This document shows positions 1-6,996 of a DNA stretch of 8,761 bases, in pieces. Below the pieces are notes generated by a model that did not search any database, was not told the DNA's origin, and saw nothing but the letters and a program-made list of their open reading frames with translations. The DNA is from Crocinitomicaceae bacterium (GTDB lineage: Bacteria; Bacteroidota; Bacteroidia; Flavobacteriales_D; Crocinitomicaceae), in contig JALWLM010000548.1 in the NCBI GenBank assembly GCA_027084145.1, positions 1-8,761 on the forward strand, in the 5' to 3' direction. Position 1 is the stretch's first letter, and each line of letters begins with the position of its first letter. A program made the position numbers and the translations under genes.

Positions 1-791
1 ATTTGATTTTTGACGGAGATTCATCTTATTACGCAAGTCCGTTTTTACCTTATATTTTAACTTCAATGCAGGAGGTATATGGAAATTTGTATAATAATCT
101 TAGTGATGTTTATGACGCTCCTTATGATGTAAATATACAAAATCTGTTGGCCAATGGCAATTCATCATTTTATCAATGGTATGTAGGAATAGGCGGGTCG
201 AATTATTATAACTTTATGCAAGATAGTGTGTTGAATAATATGCTGGCAGATGTTAACAGAGATATTCATCCTATCCACATTGCATTAAAAGCCAATAACG
301 TTTACCGTTGGGTGCCACAAGCTCCGGTAAGAATGTTGTATTGCGGAGCCGATTCAATGGTTTCACCGAATAATGCAATTGTTGCTTTAGATACGATGTT
401 GAGTCTGGGGGCCAATAATGTTCAAGCGATTAATATAGATAATAATGCAGACCATAGTGGTTGTTTTAAACCTTCAATTGTTCAGGCTTTAAATTTTTTT
501 GAACAATTAGCAGTTCATTGTATATATCTCGATTTGTCTGAAGAGGAAGATGGTAAAAATGACTATTCTATTTTACCGAATCCGGCTTCGGATGAAATCA
601 TATTTAAGGGAATTTCTTTAGAAAACAGATATATTTTAATTACTTCTATGAATGGAAAAGAAGTTCTTTTTGTAGAAGGAAACAATGAAAACAAAGTAAA
701 CATTAAAAGCCTTCCGAAAGGAACTTTCATTGTTCATGTCCAAAATGAAGAAGGAAAAACTTTATATCAAAGTAGATTGATTAAAGATTAA
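1..791 (+). CDS. Secreted alpha/beta-hydrolase-like enzyme with T9SS C-terminal sorting domain (5' partial)
   Basis: This is the C-terminal 262 residues of a longer protein. The first complete codon (TTG at position 3) is internal, and any signal peptide and nucleophile elbow lie upstream of the window. Residues about 108-170 look like the last part of an alpha/beta-hydrolase fold: a strand ending in CGADSMVSP gives a likely catalytic Asp117, and NADHSG gives a likely catalytic His151. From about residue 187 there is a type A sorting module: ILPNPASDE at the start, then short beta strands, LPKGTFIVHV, and a basic-acidic end (RLIKD). Such tails direct export through the type IX secretion system and are then cleaved, leaving the enzyme secreted or bound to the cell surface. 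The substrate cannot be told; a lipase, esterase or peptidase is possible. The gene ends 8 bp from the convergent kinase gene. The sorting tail is a strong call; the hydrolase assignment is moderate because the Ser motif is not visible. Confidence 0.8.
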   Translation, partial: LIFDGDSSYYASPFLPYILTSMQEVYGNLYNNLSDVYDAPYDVNIQNLLANGNSSFYQWYVGIGGSNYYNFMQDSVLNNMLADVNRDIHPIHIALKANNVYRWVPQAPVRMLYCGADSMVSPNNAIVALDTMLSLGANNVQAINIDNNADHSGCFKPSIVQALNFFEQLAVHCIYLDLSEEEDGKNDYSILPNPASDEIIFKGISLENRYILITSMNGKEVLFVEGNNENKVNIKSLPKGTFIVHVQNEEGKTLYQSRLIKD

Positions 792-799
792 TTAAAGAA

Positions 800-1840
800 T
801 TATTTTGCTTTATCTAAACTAAAGGTAAATGTACTTCCTACACCAAGGGTGCTTCGGACATTGATTGTTTGTTCGTGTCTTTCGATGATGTGTTTGACAA
901 TCGCTAAGCCTAATCCTGTTCCACCTTTATTCCGTGTACGACTTTTTTCTACGCGATAAAATCGTTCAAAAATCCGAGGGATATCAGTTTCATCAATTCC
1001 GAGACCATTATCTGAAACTTCCGTTGTAATAATATCATCTAATTCATAGAAACGAACACTGGTTTTTCCATTTATTTTACCGTAATTGATAGAATTTAGA
1101 ATGAGATTATGTAAAACTTGTCCTATTTTATTTCGGTCGGCATAAACGTAGATAGGGTCATAGTTCTTTTGAATATGAAGAGTTATTTCTTTTTCTTTAG
1201 CTTGTGTTTCTAATACATCAAATATCTCCAACACAAGAGCTTTAATATCAAATTTTTCTTTTTTTAATGGGATTTGTTCAACTTCCAACTTAATGATTTG
1301 ATCTAAATCTTCCAGTAATAGAGTCATTCTATCCAGCGATTTATAAGCTTTTTCCAAAAAAAGGCGATTGACCGTAGGGTCTTCAAGTCCTCCGTCTAAT
1401 AGTGTTAAAATATAACCCTGTATAGAAAAGACAGGCGTTTTTAATTCATGGGCAAGATTTCCTAGAAATTCTCTACGGAAATTTTCTTGTTCTTTTAATT
1501 TTGATATTTCGGCGATTCGTTCATTAGTCCATTTTTTTGTTTCCTTTTCGGCAATTTCAATAATGTTTTCCGTCATACTATGCTTTACAATTTTAGATGA
1601 TTTGGTAAACTTTCCTTTTCGAATAGATCGATATAGAATAGTAATTTTTTCAGTGATATAAATTCTAATCAAAAAGAAGAATACAATAAATGAAATGATT
1701 CCGGTAATGAGAGGAAGGATAAAAATCCAGTTATTTTGTTTCTCTATCAATGAAAATAAAAAAGCAATAAATAGAAATAAAAAAGCAGTAATTAAAAGAC
1801 TACCTGCAAGAACCACATATATCGGTCGGATATTTTTCAT
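800..1840 (-). CDS. Orphan sensor histidine kinase, PhoR/ResE-like
   Basis: Membrane-bound sensor kinase of 346 residues from the ATG at 1840. Two hydrophobic segments near the N-terminus (about 9-29 and 38-62) enclose only a very short outside loop, so it may sense membrane or cytoplasmic signals. A charged helical linker (about 75-125) has no PAS domain. The HisKA domain carries LAHELKTP with phospho-acceptor His131. The HATPase domain shows an N-box around Asn245, DNGLGI at 277-282, FERFYRV, and the G2 box GGTGLGLAIV at 306-315. All residues needed for autophosphorylation are present. The start is uncertain. In-frame ATGs at 1888 and 1855 would overlap the zinc-ribbon gene by 44 or 11 nt; 1840 is preferred because it is 4 nt past that gene's stop, has an A-rich leader and places the first membrane helix normally. 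No response regulator is adjacent, so the partner is unknown. Confidence 0.9.
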   Translation of the reverse strand: MKNIRPIYVVLAGSLLITAFLFLFIAFLFSLIEKQNNWIFILPLITGIISFIVFFFLIRIYITEKITILYRSIRKGKFTKSSKIVKHSMTENIIEIAEKETKKWTNERIAEISKLKEQENFRREFLGNLAHELKTPVFSIQGYILTLLDGGLEDPTVNRLFLEKAYKSLDRMTLLLEDLDQIIKLEVEQIPLKKEKFDIKALVLEIFDVLETQAKEKEITLHIQKNYDPIYVYADRNKIGQVLHNLILNSINYGKINGKTSVRFYELDDIITTEVSDNGLGIDETDIPRIFERFYRVEKSRTRNKGGTGLGLAIVKHIIERHEQTINVRSTLGVGSTFTFSLDKAK

Positions 1841-1844
1841 TATT

Positions 1845-2207
1845 TTATTTGACATAATCTTGCTTATGCACAAGCATATATCGGTCATTATCTAGACGTA
1901 AATATCCATGATCATAGCAAAAGAAGTATTCTGAACCTGTTTTGGTTTTGTAAATATTTGTGAAATAGTGAAAATTAAACCCTTCTTCTGCAAGCGTGAT
2001 ACCATCCACCGTACGTTTTCCTTTAGGGTTTAATTCTGCTAAAATTCGTCTGTTTTTTCGTAAAATTCGATTGATTCTACGGACATACTTATTAAAATCT
2101 TCGTTTAGTCGATTATTAAAGACATTTCGGCAGTAGTCGGAACAAAATTTTTGATCTTTCCGTCCTCTTAATTTATCTCCACATTCTTTACATAAACGTT
2201 CTGCCAT
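1845..2207 (-). CDS. Small zinc-ribbon protein of unknown function (DUF2116-like)
   Basis: A 120-residue cytoplasmic protein with an N-terminal treble-clef or zinc-ribbon motif: CKEC (Cys6, Cys9), then FCSDYC (Cys22, Cys26), giving four likely zinc ligands. A very basic helical stretch follows at about 28-62 (YVRRINRILRKNRRIL), and then a beta-rich C-terminal half (about 75-118) rich in aromatic residues. There is no signal peptide or membrane segment. The zinc knuckle beside a basic helix would suit nucleic-acid binding, but that is inference. I recall similar small zinc-ribbon proteins as common and uncharacterised in Bacteroidota. The gene starts 28 nt after the tRNA-Ser on the same strand and runs into the sensor kinase gene, so the three are probably co-transcribed. 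I see no Shine-Dalgarno sequence before the ATG. Confidence 0.85.
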   Translation of the reverse strand: MAERLCKECGDKLRGRKDQKFCSDYCRNVFNNRLNEDFNKYVRRINRILRKNRRILAELNPKGKRTVDGITLAEEGFNFHYFTNIYKTKTGSEYFFCYDHGYLRLDNDRYMLVHKQDYVK

Positions 2208-2233
2208 GTGTCTTTAGGTTAGGAGAAATAAAG

Positions 2234-2323
<90 letters not shown>

Positions 2324-2335
2324 TTAAATTCGAAG

Positions 2336-2364
2336 CAAATATAACAAAACGAAACATTAAACAA
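2336..2364 (-). promoter_or_regulatory. Bacteroidota-type promoter for tRNA-Ser and downstream genes
   Basis: On the reverse strand, TTG (2364-2362) is followed after 18 nt by TATATTTG (2343-2336). This matches the -33 TTG / -7 TAnnTTTG consensus known for the primary sigma factor of Bacteroidota. The -7 element ends 12 nt before the tRNA 5' end, so transcription would start a few nt before the mature tRNA. The -33 element sits immediately after the stop codon of the thioesterase gene. No terminator is visible between the tRNA and the zinc-ribbon gene, so this promoter may also drive that gene and the sensor kinase. Confidence 0.7.
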
Positions 2365-2368
2365 TAAT

Positions 2369-2839
2369 TTACTGTAAAAAAGGCTTCATTTCTTCATAAA
2401 CTCCTTTTCTTAATTGGACAAGCTTTTGTGCATATTCTTGTAATTTCTTTTCTTTTTCTGTTTTCGGAATCCATTTTTTTACCGGAATAGGTTTTCCGTT
2501 TACATCAACAGCAACGAAAACAATGATGCAGTGTGTCTTTTTTTGAAAGTCTTGATCTTCAAAGCTTTTGGAATAAACATCAACAGCGATGTGAATGCTT
2601 GTTCTACCGGTGTGAATGACATGAGCATCAACCCGTACAACATCCCCGATATTGATAGGATGTATAAATCGGATACCTCCAACATATACGGTTACACAAT
2701 AGCTTCCCGACCATGTTCTTGCACAAGTATAGGCCGTTTGATCGATCCATTTCATTACGGTTCCTCCATGAACTTTTCCTCCGAAGTTAACGTCTCCGGG
2801 TTCACTGATGAATTGAAAACTTATTCTGTCTGTAGCCAT
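2369..2839 (-). CDS. Acyl-CoA thioesterase, hotdog fold (YciA/ACOT-like)
   Basis: A 156-residue cytoplasmic protein, the usual length for a single-hotdog acyl-CoA thioesterase, which hydrolyses acyl-CoA to free fatty acid and CoA. The family motif is visible at residues 18-33 as NFGGKVHGGTVMKWID: the Gly-Gly turn, the central hotdog helix, and Asp33 as the expected catalytic acid. Later strands contain VTVYVGGIRFIHPINIGD and VRVDAHVIHTGRTSI, both typical of the YciA/ACOT group. The C-terminal 30 residues are a charged helix beyond the core fold. The likely substrates are medium- or long-chain acyl-CoA, but chain length cannot be read from the sequence. The gene is divergent from the sensor kinase at 2936, with 96 bp between the starts and no clear TAnnTTTG match on either strand. 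It ends just upstream of the tRNA promoter. Confidence 0.92.
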   Translation of the reverse strand: MATDRISFQFISEPGDVNFGGKVHGGTVMKWIDQTAYTCARTWSGSYCVTVYVGGIRFIHPINIGDVVRVDAHVIHTGRTSIHIAVDVYSKSFEDQDFQKKTHCIIVFVAVDVNGKPIPVKKWIPKTEKEKKLQEYAQKLVQLRKGVYEEMKPFLQ

Positions 2840-2935
2840 TATTTAGTCTTTAAGAAAAAAGAAAAATACAAAATATCCTTCAAACAATGCCGTTCTTTGA
2901 CTAATCCCATTATATTTACGGGTAAAGTTTTGAAA

Positions 2936-4492
2936 ATGAACTTATATTCTAAAAAACAGCGATGGAAAATGATTCTATTGGTTGTTGCCTTAATTTTGGT
3001 GGCAGTCTCTTTGTTTGTTTCTAATGAAATTGTTCGTCGAGTATCAGCAAGAGAGAAGGAACGAGTAGAGCAATGGGGGGCAGCAATTCATAAAAAAATG
3101 GAGATGGTTCGCTTGACCAACAATACGTTTAATCAATTAAGAGAAAGAGAAAGAGAAAAGATTAAATTATGGAGTGAAGCGACAAAAGAAGTGACCAAAA
3201 TCTCACCATTAAACGGAAGTTCATGTTTTGAATTCCCTCTGAAAATCATTCAAGATAATGAAGATATTCCCGTGATTATGATGGATAATTTCGGAGAAAT
3301 AACCGGATTTATTCATGTTGACTTTGATACGAACCGGATTAGAAAGCAGTATCATCATTTTTCAGAAAAGCAATTAGAAGAAAAACTGGAAGACAGCTTG
3401 AAAGCGTTAACTCAATTGTGGCAAAAGAAAAATCCTCCTTTTACCGTAGAAATTTATGATGGTATGTTTACAACATTCTATTTTAATGACTCAAAGACAA
3501 TTATTCGTTTAGAAAAAGAAAGAGATTCTTTAATTCAAGCGTTTAATCATGATTTAATTAACAATGAAAATATGGTTCCTCTTCTATTAATTGAGCCAAA
3601 AACCAAAAAAATAATAGGTCATAACCTGGGAAAAGATTTTGATTCTATAAATGTTGAACAATATATTTATCGATTTTCTAAAGTTAATGAACCGATTCAC
3701 TTGCAATTGGATGATCATACTTCCAGTATATTGTATTATGATGAAAGCCCCGAATTAAAACAACTTCGATACTTTCCCTATATTCAATTCTTAGCTATCG
3801 GGTTGTTTATTTTTATAGGATATTTGATTTTTAGTACATTTAGAAAAGCAGAACAAGATAAAGTTTGGGCGGGAATGGCTAAAGAAACAGCTCATCAATT
3901 AGGTACTCCTCTTTCTTCTTTATCGGCTTGGATTGATTTCTTAGAAGCTAAAGATATTTCTCCGGAAGTCATTCAGGAAATGAAAAAGGATGTAGAAAGG
4001 CTGGTTAAAGTAACAGATAGATTTTCAAAAATAGGTTCAGAAACACCTCTAAACAATACCAATATAAGTGCGACTGTTCAATCGGTTTGTAATTATATGC
4101 GTCCCAGAATATCAGAACAAGTAAAAGTTGATTTGCGTCTTGATAAAGATGCTCGTGCTTATCATAATGTTTCTCTGTTCGAATGGGTGTTGGAAAACCT
4201 TTGTAATAACGCAATTGATGCAATGAGTGGAAAAGGTGACTTAACGGTATTGGTGTCTAAAGATAAACATCATGTTTATATTGATGTAACAGATACGGGA
4301 AAAGGGATTCCTGCATCACAATACCGTAGAATCTTTGAGCCCGGATTTTCTACGAAAAAAAGAGGGTGGGGTTTAGGTCTTTCTCTTGTAAAGAGAATAA
4401 TTTCATCTTATCACAAAGGAAAAATATTTGTATTGCATTCGGAAGAAGGTAAAGGAACAACCTTTAGAATCGTATTAAAAAAAGCAGATTAA
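2936..4492 (+). CDS. Two-membrane-segment sensor histidine kinase with HQLGTP H-box
   Basis: A sensor kinase of 518 residues from the ATG at 2936. The frame stays open a further 405 nt upstream, but that part is antisense to the thioesterase gene and is not expected to be coding. Membrane helices lie at about 12-29 and 281-300. Between them is a large extracytoplasmic region that starts with a charged coiled coil (about 35-85) and includes two PAS-like patches near 111-128 and 214-232. No named sensor domain is recognisable. The HisKA domain has KETAHQLGTPLSSL with His320; the residue after His is Gln rather than the usual Glu or Asp. HATPase motifs are NLCNNAID (N-box, 421-428), DTGKGI (453-458), FEPGFST and GWGLGLSLVK (477-486). 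The stop codon shares bases with that of the convergent manC gene. No response regulator is adjacent and the signal is unknown. Confidence 0.9.
   Translation: MNLYSKKQRWKMILLVVALILVAVSLFVSNEIVRRVSAREKERVEQWGAAIHKKMEMVRLTNNTFNQLREREREKIKLWSEATKEVTKISPLNGSSCFEFPLKIIQDNEDIPVIMMDNFGEITGFIHVDFDTNRIRKQYHHFSEKQLEEKLEDSLKALTQLWQKKNPPFTVEIYDGMFTTFYFNDSKTIIRLEKERDSLIQAFNHDLINNENMVPLLLIEPKTKKIIGHNLGKDFDSINVEQYIYRFSKVNEPIHLQLDDHTSSILYYDESPELKQLRYFPYIQFLAIGLFIFIGYLIFSTFRKAEQDKVWAGMAKETAHQLGTPLSSLSAWIDFLEAKDISPEVIQEMKKDVERLVKVTDRFSKIGSETPLNNTNISATVQSVCNYMRPRISEQVKVDLRLDKDARAYHNVSLFEWVLENLCNNAIDAMSGKGDLTVLVSKDKHHVYIDVTDTGKGIPASQYRRIFEPGFSTKKRGWGLGLSLVKRIISSYHKGKIFVLHSEEGKGTTFRIVLKKAD
3140..3157 (+). repeat. 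Short in-frame hexanucleotide repeat (AGAGAA x3)
   Basis: Three perfect copies of AGAGAA encode Arg-Glu three times (residues 69-74) inside the coiled-coil part of the sensor kinase. Gain or loss of one unit would keep the frame and alter the coiled coil by two residues. Confidence 0.6.
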
Positions 4493-5544
4493 AAATCTTT
4501 TAAGAATTGTTTTAATTTTTGTTCATCTTCCTTCTTTAATATCATCAATTTATCATTGGTTTGTATAATGATATAATTCTCTAGTCCATCAATTAAAGCT
4601 TCATTTCCTTTAGGGATATTGACAATACAATTTTTCATGTTTTTCTCGACTATTTTCCCACCTATACAGGCATTGTTGTTCTCGTCCTTTGGTAAATGTT
4701 GTTCCAAGCTACCCCAAGTACCAAGGTCTGACCAATCAAAAACGGCAACAACAACTTCAATGTTTTTTGCATGCTCCATAACGGCAAAGTCGATGGAAAT
4801 ATCTTCACACTTATCAAATGCTTCACTGATATGTGGGTATTCTTGTTCAGTGTGATAGATGGATAAATTTTCAATAAAAAGGCGATATAATTCCGGTTGA
4901 AATTGTTGAAGTGCCTGAATAATCGTAGAAGCTTTCCAGATGAAAATTCCGGCATTCCATAAGAAATTGCCCTTTTGAAGAAATGATTTAGCTGTTTCCA
5001 AATCAGGTTTTTCTCTAAATTGAATCACAGGAAAAACAGTATTTGGTTTTATTTGGCTTTCAGGTTTAACTTCAATATATCCATAACCTGTATCAGGTCT
5101 TGAAGGCGGAATTCCGATGGTAACAATGTGCTCTTTTTGTGCAACTTTTATGGCTGTTTTAACCGTGTTGGCAAAATCATGCTCTTTTATAATTAAATGA
5201 TCCGCGGGAGAGATAATCAGACAGGCATTTTTATTTTGACTATAAATCTTGCCTGCAGCATAGGCAATACAAGGAGCGGTATTTTTTCGTTGAGGTTCGG
5301 TAAGAATTTGATTTTCATTTAATTCAGGAAGTTGTTCTAATACTAAATCTTTATATTTTTCATTCGTTAGAATGTAAATGTTTTCTTTGGGAGACACATG
5401 AAGCAATCGTTCATAAGTCATTTGGATAAGTGTTTTTCCAATTCCTAAGACATCTAGAAATTGTTTAGGATGTTCGGGAGTGGAAAGAGGCCAAAACCGG
5501 CTTCCAATTCCTCCGGCCATGATAATACTATAGTTATTTTTCAT
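4489..5544 (-). CDS. manC: Mannose-1-phosphate guanylyltransferase (GDP-mannose pyrophosphorylase)
   Basis: This 351-residue cytoplasmic enzyme makes GDP-mannose from mannose-1-phosphate and GTP, the activated sugar for surface polysaccharides, glycoproteins and GDP-fucose. The nucleotidyltransferase signature is complete: MAGGIGSRFWPLS near residues 9-21, HPKQF at 25-29, EPQRKNTAP (83-91), SPADH (112-116), RPDTGYGYIE (149-158), FREKP (176-180), WNAG (196-199), and DWSDLGTW (270-277) for metal and sugar binding. A short C-terminal beta-helix-like tail follows, but the fused type II phosphomannose isomerase domain of about 460-480-residue bifunctional enzymes is absent, so it is monofunctional. 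The ATG lies inside the end of the SprT-like gene (11-nt overlap), which suggests translational coupling. The gene ends convergently against the sensor kinase gene. Confidence 0.95.
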   Translation of the reverse strand: MKNNYSIIMAGGIGSRFWPLSTPEHPKQFLDVLGIGKTLIQMTYERLLHVSPKENIYILTNEKYKDLVLEQLPELNENQILTEPQRKNTAPCIAYAAGKIYSQNKNACLIISPADHLIIKEHDFANTVKTAIKVAQKEHIVTIGIPPSRPDTGYGYIEVKPESQIKPNTVFPVIQFREKPDLETAKSFLQKGNFLWNAGIFIWKASTIIQALQQFQPELYRLFIENLSIYHTEQEYPHISEAFDKCEDISIDFAVMEHAKNIEVVVAVFDWSDLGTWGSLEQHLPKDENNNACIGGKIVEKNMKNCIVNIPKGNEALIDGLENYIIIQTNDKLMILKKEDEQKLKQFLKDF

Positions 5545-6184
5545 CTTTTAAAATTTTAACTTTAGCCAATTTATGTATTAGGTATTGGCGTTGAGTATGA
5601 ATTTCTTCACAAAGAACTCTTGTTCTTCTGATATTTCCCTTTCTAAAAACCTTAGAATTAAGTGCGAAAATAGTGTTTTTATCTAAAGTTTCCAGAGTGA
5701 TGAGATTTTCGTCCTCTTTCTTGTCATATTTCATTAAAACACGGGATAAATGAATATCTGAACAAGATGATGCTTTTACTTTGATTAAAGAATTAAGTAA
5801 TGCTTTTTCGATGTCCTTAGGTAGATCTCCCTGGTTGATAACAGGAAGTATCAATTGACGATATGCTACTTTCCATTCTGTTCCGTGCGGAGCGACACGG
5901 TTTCCATATTTGTTATACGTTATTAAATGAGCAAATTCATGAAGAGCAGTAATGAGAAAAGCGTAGGGGTTAAGATTATTATTAACGGTAATTTGATGTT
6001 TTCCTTTTCTGTTAGGTCGAAAATCACCCAGTTTTGTTTTTCTGGGCTTAACGGCTGAAAATTTAACGGGATGTGACAAAAAAATATTTACAAGGTAGGA
6101 GACATACTCTTGAGGTATGTATTTAGAAAAAAAAGTTTGATATTTCTGAAAATCATTCACTAAGCAAAAGTAAAATAATTCCAC
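5534..6184 (-). CDS. SprT-like zinc metalloprotein
   Basis: A 216-residue cytoplasmic protein with the SprT-like zincin domain. HEFAH at 82-86 is the HExxH zinc site, with Glu83 as catalytic base, and His100 in APHGTEW is the likely third ligand. The preceding KTKLGDFRPN and KHQITVNNNLNPYAFL match the typical lead-in of bacterial SprT-like proteins. The C-terminal third (about 130-216) is basic, and two of its cysteines (135, 137) do not form a clear zinc ribbon. The family resembles the Spartan/SprT proteases that act on DNA-protein crosslinks, but the bacterial role is not settled. There is no ATG near the N-terminus: GTG at 6184 gives the full frame, and GTG at 6160 (nine residues in) is also possible and would drop the hydrophobic MELFYFCL. 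It is first in a two-gene unit with manC. Confidence 0.88.
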   Translation of the reverse strand: MELFYFCLVNDFQKYQTFFSKYIPQEYVSYLVNIFLSHPVKFSAVKPRKTKLGDFRPNRKGKHQITVNNNLNPYAFLITALHEFAHLITYNKYGNRVAPHGTEWKVAYRQLILPVINQGDLPKDIEKALLNSLIKVKASSCSDIHLSRVLMKYDKKEDENLITLETLDKNTIFALNSKVFRKGNIRRTRVLCEEIHTQRQYLIHKLAKVKILKDEK

Positions 6185-6255
6185 ATCTTTCTAATATATA
6201 TGGGAAGGATATAAAAATATTAAAAATGAAAAAAATAAATTAACTTTACAGGCTG

Positions 6256-6996
6256 ATGAAGATAATTAAAAATATAGGACGTTTTATTCAAATGCTTTTT
6301 GTGGTTTATTCAAAACCTGAGAAGTGGAGTGTTTTTAGGGAGTCATTATTTACTGAAATATACCATATAGGAGTTAATTCTATTCCCATTGTAGCATTAA
6401 TGTCGACATTTATGGGTGGGGTTATTGCTTTGCAGACAGCGTCAAATATGTCAAACCCTTTGTTGCCAAGTTATACGATAGGTTACATTACATGTTCGAG
6501 TACCATATTAGAGTTTTCTCCGACAATTATCAGTTTGATTTTAGCAGGTAAGGTAGGGTCAAACATTGCATCGGAAATAGGAACAATGAGAACCACGGAA
6601 CAAATAGATGCATTAGAGATTATGGGGGTGAATAGCCTAACTTATTTAGTCTTACCCAAAATTATTGCTTCAATTCTTTTTTTTCCGATTTTGGTAATTA
6701 TATCAATGGGTTTAAGTTTATTAGGGGGATGGTTGTCCCTTGTTTTAACGGGGTTATCAGATACAGAAACATATATTTATGGAATTCGTTATGATTTTCG
6801 AGTGTTTTTTGTCGTTTATGCACTTGTTAAGACAGTTGTTTTTGGTTTTTTAATTGTTTCTATCGCATCTTTTTATGGATTTTATACAAAAGGAGGTTCT
6901 TTGGATGTCGGACGTTCAGCAACAAAGGCGGTTGTTAGTAGTTCTGTTGCTATCTTGATTGCGAATTTCATTTTAACACAACTGTTTTTGTTATGA
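6256..6996 (+). CDS. mlaE: MlaE-family ABC transporter permease (lipid transport)
   Basis: A 246-residue inner-membrane permease of the MlaE/YrbE family, which moves phospholipids or related lipids between the inner and outer membranes together with an Mce (MlaD) protein and an MlaF ATPase. Five or so hydrophobic segments are visible (near 38-60, 73-97, 130-165, 183-208 and 227-245). The family signature is LAGKVGSNIASEIGTMRTTEQIDALEIMG at about 96-124, quoted here only by its edges LAGKVG and DALEIMG with the EIGTMRTTEQ core. A second conserved piece is DVGRSATKAVV near the last helix. Length is normal for the family. The ATG at 6256 is the only sensible start: just upstream are an ATG that stops after five codons and AT-rich DNA shared with the divergent SprT-like gene. 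The stop overlaps the ATPase gene start as ATGA, implying coupled translation. Confidence 0.93.
   Translation: MKIIKNIGRFIQMLFVVYSKPEKWSVFRESLFTEIYHIGVNSIPIVALMSTFMGGVIALQTASNMSNPLLPSYTIGYITCSSTILEFSPTIISLILAGKVGSNIASEIGTMRTTEQIDALEIMGVNSLTYLVLPKIIASILFFPILVIISMGLSLLGGWLSLVLTGLSDTETYIYGIRYDFRVFFVVYALVKTVVFGFLIVSIASFYGFYTKGGSLDVGRSATKAVVSSSVAILIANFILTQLFLL

Noticed and set aside
1695..1895. 66-codon forward frame
   Set aside because: It is antisense to the membrane segments of the PhoR-like kinase and its hydrophobic, Lys/Ile-rich translation is explained by that.
2500..2685. 61-codon reverse frame
   Set aside because: It overlaps the thioesterase gene in another frame on the same strand and has no supporting features.
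2897..2916. TTGACT and TATATT as a classic -35/-10 promoter for the second sensor kinase
   Set aside because: The spacer is only 8 nt, far too short, and the elements do not fit the TTG / TAnnTTTG consensus of Bacteroidota either.
2531..2935. Forward-strand in-frame extension of the sensor kinase by 135 residues
   Set aside because: It is fully antisense to most of the thioesterase gene, the translation looks unlike a protein domain, and a good ATG with a membrane helix directly after it exists at 2936.
4005..4223. 72-codon reverse frame
   Set aside because: It lies opposite the HisKA/HATPase part of the second sensor kinase, with no motif or start context.
4619..4955. Two short frames (78 codons forward, 97 codons reverse) inside manC
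   Set aside because: manC is unmistakable through this stretch, and neither translation shows a recognisable motif.
6226..6243. Tiny leader frame (Met-Lys-Lys-Ile-Asn-stop) 12 nt before mlaE, considered as a regulatory upstream peptide
   Set aside because: Five codons in A-rich DNA are expected by chance, with no stall motif or hairpin to support attenuation.
6241..6248. TAACTTTA as a -7 promoter element for mlaE
   Set aside because: It lacks the final G, has no TTG at the right distance, and lies 7 nt before the start codon.
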